Shown here one piece after another: positions 60,325-64,000 of a DNA stretch of 64,000 bases (positions within the stretch are counted from its first letter, which is position 1; each line of letters begins with the position of its first letter). Origin of the DNA: Streptomyces sp. LUP47B (lineage in GTDB: Bacteria > Actinomycetota > Actinomycetes > Streptomycetales > Streptomycetaceae); NCBI RefSeq assembly GCF_001746295.1, contig NZ_MJAH01000010.1:290124-354123 (forward strand). The letters run 5' to 3'. The notes below the pieces were generated by a model. That model searched no databases, was not told the DNA's origin, and was given only the letters and a program-made list of their open reading frames with translations. A program made the position numbers and the translations under genes.

Positions 60325-61980
60325 TCATCCCTGGGTCTTCTGGATGGCTTCTCGAAGCACCTGGCGGTCGTCGAAGGGACGGACCACCCCGGCGATGTCC
60401 TGGCCCTGCTCGTGGCCCTTCCCGGCGACCAGTACGGTGTCGCCCGGCCGCGCGCGGGCGACGGCTGCGGCGATCGCGGCCGCCCGGTCCTCGAAGACCT
60501 GAACCTCGCCGCGCTCGTGTACTGGCACGGACGCCGCGCCCTCGAGCATGGTTGCAAGGATCGCGAGGGGGTCCTCGGAGCGGGGGTTGTCGGAGGTCAG
60601 TACGGCGGTGTCGGCGAGGCGGGCCACGGCGGCGCCCATCGGGCCGCGCTTGGTCCTGTCGCGGTCGCCTCCACAGCCCAGCACGACGTGCAGCCGGCCC
60701 TCGGTGACCTTGCGGAGCGCCTTGAGTACCGACTCGACGGCGTCGGTCTTGTGGGCGTAGTCCACGACCGCGAGGTAGGGCTGTCCGGCGTCCACGCGCT
60801 CCAGGCGGCCCGGTACGCCCGGCACCGCGGCGACGCCGTCGGCGGCGGTCTGCGGGTCGAGGCCCGCGGCGGCCAGGGCGGCGATCGCGGCGAGGGTGTT
60901 CGCCACGTTGAAGGGCCCCGGCAGCGGCGACCTGGCGGTGATCCGCTCGTCCTTGGGGCCGATCACGGTGAACGTCGAGTCCATCGGGCCGACCTGGACG
61001 TCGGCGGCGCGCCAGTCGGCGTCGGGGTGGCCCTCGGCGGAGAAGGTGACGACCGGGACCGTGGCCTCCTTGACGAGCCGGCGTCCGTACTCGTCGTCGA
61101 GGTTGACCACGCCGAGACGGCTGCGTTTCGGCGTGAACAGCTGCGCCTTGGCCTGGAAGTAGTCCTCCATGCCGGAGTGGAACTCCATGTGCTCCGGACT
61201 GAGGTTGGTGAAGACGCCGATGTCGAAGACACAGCCGTCGACCCGGCCGAGGACCAGCGCGTGGCTGGAGACCTCCATGGCGACGGCCTCGACCCCGCGC
61301 TCGCGCATGACCGCGAACAGGGCCTGGAGGTCGGTGGCCTCGGGCGTGGTGCGCTCGGACTTGATGCGCTCGTCGCCGATGCGCATTTCGACGGTGCCGA
61401 TCAGGCCGGTGGACTTGACCCCCTTGAGACCGCCCTCGACGAGGTACGCCGTGGTGGTCTTGCCGGAGGTGCCGGTGATGCCGATCTGGAGCAGGTCCCG
61501 GCCGGGGTGACCGTAGATCGTGGTCGCGAGTTCGCCCATCTGCGCGCGTGGGTCCTCGACGGCCAGCACCGGGAGCCCGGTCGCGGCGGCGCGTTCGGCG
61601 CCTGCCGGGTCGGTCAGCACCGCGACCGCGCCGAGGCCGACGGCCTGGGTGGCGAAGTCGGCGCCGTGCAGGCGGGCGCCCGGGAGGGCGGCGTACAGGT
61701 CGCCGGGGCGGACGGCGCGCGAGTCATGGGTGATGCCCGTGACCTGCGCGCTCTTCTCCGGCTGTTCGATACCCAGCTGGTCGGCGAGCTCCGCGAGGGG
61801 TGTTGCGGAGACCCGGACCGGCCGGGGCGGTCCCGGATATGTCACGGGTGCGCCCTTCTGGGTGGTTTGGGACTGATCAGCGTGTGGCACGGCGGTGAGC
61901 GTACCGGGCACACCCGCCTCGGAGCGAAGCGAGGGGCGACGGGCGCCCTGGTTCCCGGAATCGGAGGTGGTCGTCGTCAC
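60325..61980 (-). CDS. murE: UDP-MurNAc-tripeptide synthetase (diaminopimelate-adding)
   Basis: Mur ligase adding the third amino acid, diaminopimelate. P-loop GTSGKTTTAYLVEGG, and the DNPR motif in TSDNPRSEDPLAIL, which binds the diaminopimelate carboxylate (Streptomyces uses LL-DAP). An N-terminal extension of about 50 polar residues, rich in Ser/Pro/Arg/Gln, precedes the first domain; the true start could be internal. 551 residues from GTG 61980. Confidence 0.95.
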   Translation of the reverse strand: MTTTTSDSGNQGARRPSLRSEAGVPGTLTAVPHADQSQTTQKGAPVTYPGPPRPVRVSATPLAELADQLGIEQPEKSAQVTGITHDSRAVRPGDLYAALPGARLHGADFATQAVGLGAVAVLTDPAGAERAAATGLPVLAVEDPRAQMGELATTIYGHPGRDLLQIGITGTSGKTTTAYLVEGGLKGVKSTGLIGTVEMRIGDERIKSERTTPEATDLQALFAVMRERGVEAVAMEVSSHALVLGRVDGCVFDIGVFTNLSPEHMEFHSGMEDYFQAKAQLFTPKRSRLGVVNLDDEYGRRLVKEATVPVVTFSAEGHPDADWRAADVQVGPMDSTFTVIGPKDERITARSPLPGPFNVANTLAAIAALAAAGLDPQTAADGVAAVPGVPGRLERVDAGQPYLAVVDYAHKTDAVESVLKALRKVTEGRLHVVLGCGGDRDRTKRGPMGAAVARLADTAVLTSDNPRSEDPLAILATMLEGAASVPVHERGEVQVFEDRAAAIAAAVARARPGDTVLVAGKGHEQGQDIAGVVRPFDDRQVLREAIQKTQG

Positions 61981-62034
61981 GAGGTGGTTCCTGGTGGCCT
62001 TTCCGAGGTGCTGATGAGGCGGAGGTGATGCTGA

Positions 62035-64000
62035 TCAGGGCGTGTAGGAGACGGGCAGCTTCGCGGCCTTCGCCCCCGTGGGCGGGACCTGCAGGGTCTT
62101 CAGGGCGAACTCCATGACCTGCTTGTAGACGGGCCCGCAGATCTGGCCGCCGAAGTAACTGCCGCTGGTGGCGTTCTGGATGGCGCAGTAGACGGTGATC
62201 CGGGGCTTGTCGGCGGGCGCGAAGCCGGCGAACGACGAGGTGTAGCCCTTGTACTTGCCGGTGGCCGGATCCACGCGGTTGGCCGTGCCCGTCTTGCCCG
62301 CGACCCGGTACCCCGGGATGCGGGCCTTGGTGCCGGTGCCCTCCTGGTCGTCCACGACCGACTCCAGCATCCGGGCCAGCGTCTTGGCCGTCTTGGCGCT
62401 GACGACCCTTGTCTCCTTGGGCTTCGCGGCGGGTGTGAAGCGTCCGTCGGGTCCCTTCGTGCCGCGCACGAGGGTCGGTTCGACGCGGACACCGCCGTTG
62501 GCGATCGTCGAGTAGACGGACGCGGCCTGCATCGCGTTGAGGGACACGCCTTGGCCGAAAGGAATCGTGTACTGCTGCGAGGTCGACCAGTCAGCGGGCT
62601 TGGCGAGGATGCCCGGGGTCTCGCCGGGGAAGTCGAGCCCGGAGTAGCGGCCGAGCCCGAATTTGTGCAGGTACGAGTAGAGGACCCGGTTGGCCTGCGC
62701 CTGGGTCTTGCCGAGCTGGCCGGTCGCCAGGATGGTGCCGATGTTGCTGGACTTGGCGAGCACGCCGTTGAGCGTGAGGTACCAGGTCGCGTGGTCGATG
62801 TCGTCCTTGAAGAGCCGGTCACCGCGGTGCAGCCGGTTGGGCACGATCACATGCGTGAGCGGGGTGGCGACGCCCTGTTCCAGTACGGCGGCCATGGACA
62901 TGACCTTGGCGGTGGAACCGGGCTCGTAGGCGTCCTGGAGGGCGGCGTTGCCCATGTTCACCGAGCTCGCCTTGGACAGGTCGTTCGGGTCGAAGCCGGG
63001 CGAGTTGGCCATGGCGAGGACCTGGCCGGTCCGCGTGTCCTGCACTATCACGTACCCGCGGTCCGCCTTGGACTCCTTCACCTGCTCGGTGATGGCCTGC
63101 TGGGCGGCCCACTGGATGTCACGGTCGATGGTGAGCTCGACGTCGCTGCCGGGCACCGCGGGGGTCTCGGTGGAGCCCACGGTGGGCACCTGGCGGCCGC
63201 CGGACTGGGCGTAGCGGATCTTGCCGTCCTTGCCGGCCAGCAGGGAGTTCAGCTGCTGCTCGACACCGCCGCCGCCCTTGCCGTCGGCGTTGACCCAGCC
63301 CAGTATCCCGGCGGCGAGATCGCCGTTCGGGTACACGCGCTTGGTGGTCGGCACGGACAGGACGCCCGCGAGGACGTTGGCTGTGCCCGGGTCGGTCTCG
63401 CTCTTGGTGGCGAGCGCGGTCTTCAGGTCCTTGATCTGCTTCCAGACCTGCGGGGTCTGGCGGTTGGCGAGCAGGGCGTAGCGGAGTGTTCTGTCCTTGG
63501 GCCGCAGCTTCTTGACGATCGTCTCCTGCTCCTGCCCCAGGATCGGGGCGAGCAGGGCGGCGGCCTGCTCGGGGCCGTCGTCGATCTTCAACTCCTCGCG
63601 GCTGAACAGCGTGGGGTCGGCCGTGATGTCGTACGCGTCCTCGCTGGTCGCGAGGGCCACGCCGTCGCGGTCGGTGATCCCGCCGCGCTCGGCGGCCAGC
63701 GTGTAGCCGACATACCGGTTCTCCTGGGCCTTGGCGGCGTACGTGCTCGCGTCGACGGCCTGCACCTGGAGCAGTCGTACGACGAAGGCGGCCAGCACCA
63801 GCGTCAGCGCGAGGCCGACCAGGCGCAGCCGGGGGCGGGGGCTGCCCAGGCGGATGGTCTTGGGGGCCGCGGAGCGGGGCGCCGCGGGGCGGCGGGCGGG
63901 GCGGGATCCGGGGCCCGGGCGCGGTCGGCCGACGGGGCGGGCGGAGCGCTCGGGGCGCGCGGGTCCTGGCACGCGGCGGCGCGGCGGTTGCCTGCCGCAA
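62035..64000 (-). CDS. ftsI: Penicillin-binding protein 2-type septal transpeptidase (5' end outside window)
   Basis: Class B PBP (FtsI/PBP3 type) that cross-links septal peptidoglycan with FtsW. One N-terminal span (LVGLALTLVLAAFVVRLL) follows an Arg/Pro-rich cytoplasmic segment. The transpeptidase motifs are GSTAKVMS (active Ser), AKSSNIGT and GKTGTANRVD. A GTG at 63972 begins the clean frame, but the frame stays open to the window edge with the same Pro/Arg-rich composition, so the native start probably lies further upstream. The C-terminus ends KLPVSYTP; no PASTA domain is present. Confidence 0.93.
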   Translation of the reverse strand, partial: CGRQPPRRRVPGPARPERSARPVGRPRPGPGSRPARRPAAPRSAAPKTIRLGSPRPRLRLVGLALTLVLAAFVVRLLQVQAVDASTYAAKAQENRYVGYTLAAERGGITDRDGVALATSEDAYDITADPTLFSREELKIDDGPEQAAALLAPILGQEQETIVKKLRPKDRTLRYALLANRQTPQVWKQIKDLKTALATKSETDPGTANVLAGVLSVPTTKRVYPNGDLAAGILGWVNADGKGGGGVEQQLNSLLAGKDGKIRYAQSGGRQVPTVGSTETPAVPGSDVELTIDRDIQWAAQQAITEQVKESKADRGYVIVQDTRTGQVLAMANSPGFDPNDLSKASSVNMGNAALQDAYEPGSTAKVMSMAAVLEQGVATPLTHVIVPNRLHRGDRLFKDDIDHATWYLTLNGVLAKSSNIGTILATGQLGKTQAQANRVLYSYLHKFGLGRYSGLDFPGETPGILAKPADWSTSQQYTIPFGQGVSLNAMQAASVYSTIANGGVRVEPTLVRGTKGPDGRFTPAAKPKETRVVSAKTAKTLARMLESVVDDQEGTGTKARIPGYRVAGKTGTANRVDPATGKYKGYTSSFAGFAPADKPRITVYCAIQNATSGSYFGGQICGPVYKQVMEFALKTLQVPPTGAKAAKLPVSYTP

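Noticed and set aside
1..64000. Mobile element, prophage or tRNA genes in the window.
   Set aside because: No transposase, integrase, terminal repeat, att-like duplication or tRNA cloverleaf was seen by eye; a tRNAscan run was not possible.

Overview
The window is chromosomal core DNA of a high-GC actinobacterium, almost certainly a Streptomyces. The evidence is the very GC-rich third codon positions, frequent GTG starts, GTGA/ATGA stop-start overlaps, the Streptomyces-type orders trpC-trpM-trpB-trpA and hisD-hisC-hisB-hisH-priA-hisF-hisI, a division cluster without ftsA, a Wag31-type DivIVA, and two repeats of kinds I recognise from Streptomyces intergenic regions. I see no prophage, transposase, CRISPR array, rRNA or tRNA gene.

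Layout. 1-3.5 kb (+): a translationally coupled set of ADP-ribosylglycohydrolase (cut by the window edge), ribokinase, CoA-transferase and CitE-like lyase. 3.5-5.4 kb (-): lgt and a membrane-anchored DsbA-like protein. 5.5-12.4 kb (-): trpA, trpB, trpM, trpC, three small membrane proteins, trpE and hisI. 13.2-18.9 kb (-): the histidine operon, with a RidA-like gene and a 54-residue membrane protein inserted. No trpF is present; PriA is expected to do both the HisA and TrpF steps. 19-23.1 kb (+): a beta-helix-like membrane protein with a TTA codon, an unknown protein, a LON-domain protein, ybaK and a 24-codon gene resembling ribosomal protein bL37. 23.2-27.1 kb (-): membrane protein, ABC exporter pair and NYN-domain protein. 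27.3-31.1 kb: a small basic protein and dnaE. 31.3-36.1 kb (+): DUF2252 protein, membrane protein, second DsbA-like protein and a Tat-exported PhoD phosphatase. 36-42.5 kb: hydrolase, MscS channel, SDR, Na+/H+ antiporter, GNAT, rluD and lspA. 42.5-47.7 kb: a TraR/DksA zinc-finger protein with a long histone-H1-like tail, diverging from ileS, which is preceded by a T-box riboswitch. 47.8-64 kb (-): divIVA, yggT, sepF, yggS, pgeF, ftsZ, ftsQ, murG, ftsW, murD, mraY, murF, murE and ftsI (cut by the window edge), the peptidoglycan and division cluster read toward divIVA.

How it fits together: the two amino-acid operons share the PRPP-derived isomerase PriA. The right third links lipid II synthesis (MurE/F, MraY, MurD, MurG) to septation (FtsW, FtsI, FtsQ, FtsZ, SepF) and polar growth (DivIVA). 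Lgt and LspA, the first two lipoprotein-maturation enzymes, lie in separate units.

Most notable observations: a swapped GXHH active-site motif in IleRS, the ileS T-box with an ATC specifier, the unannotated-size bL37-like gene, a Streptomyces repeat that supplies the C-terminus and stop codon of TrpM, a RidA-family protein lacking the catalytic arginine, and a TTA (bldA-dependent) codon in the beta-helix membrane protein.
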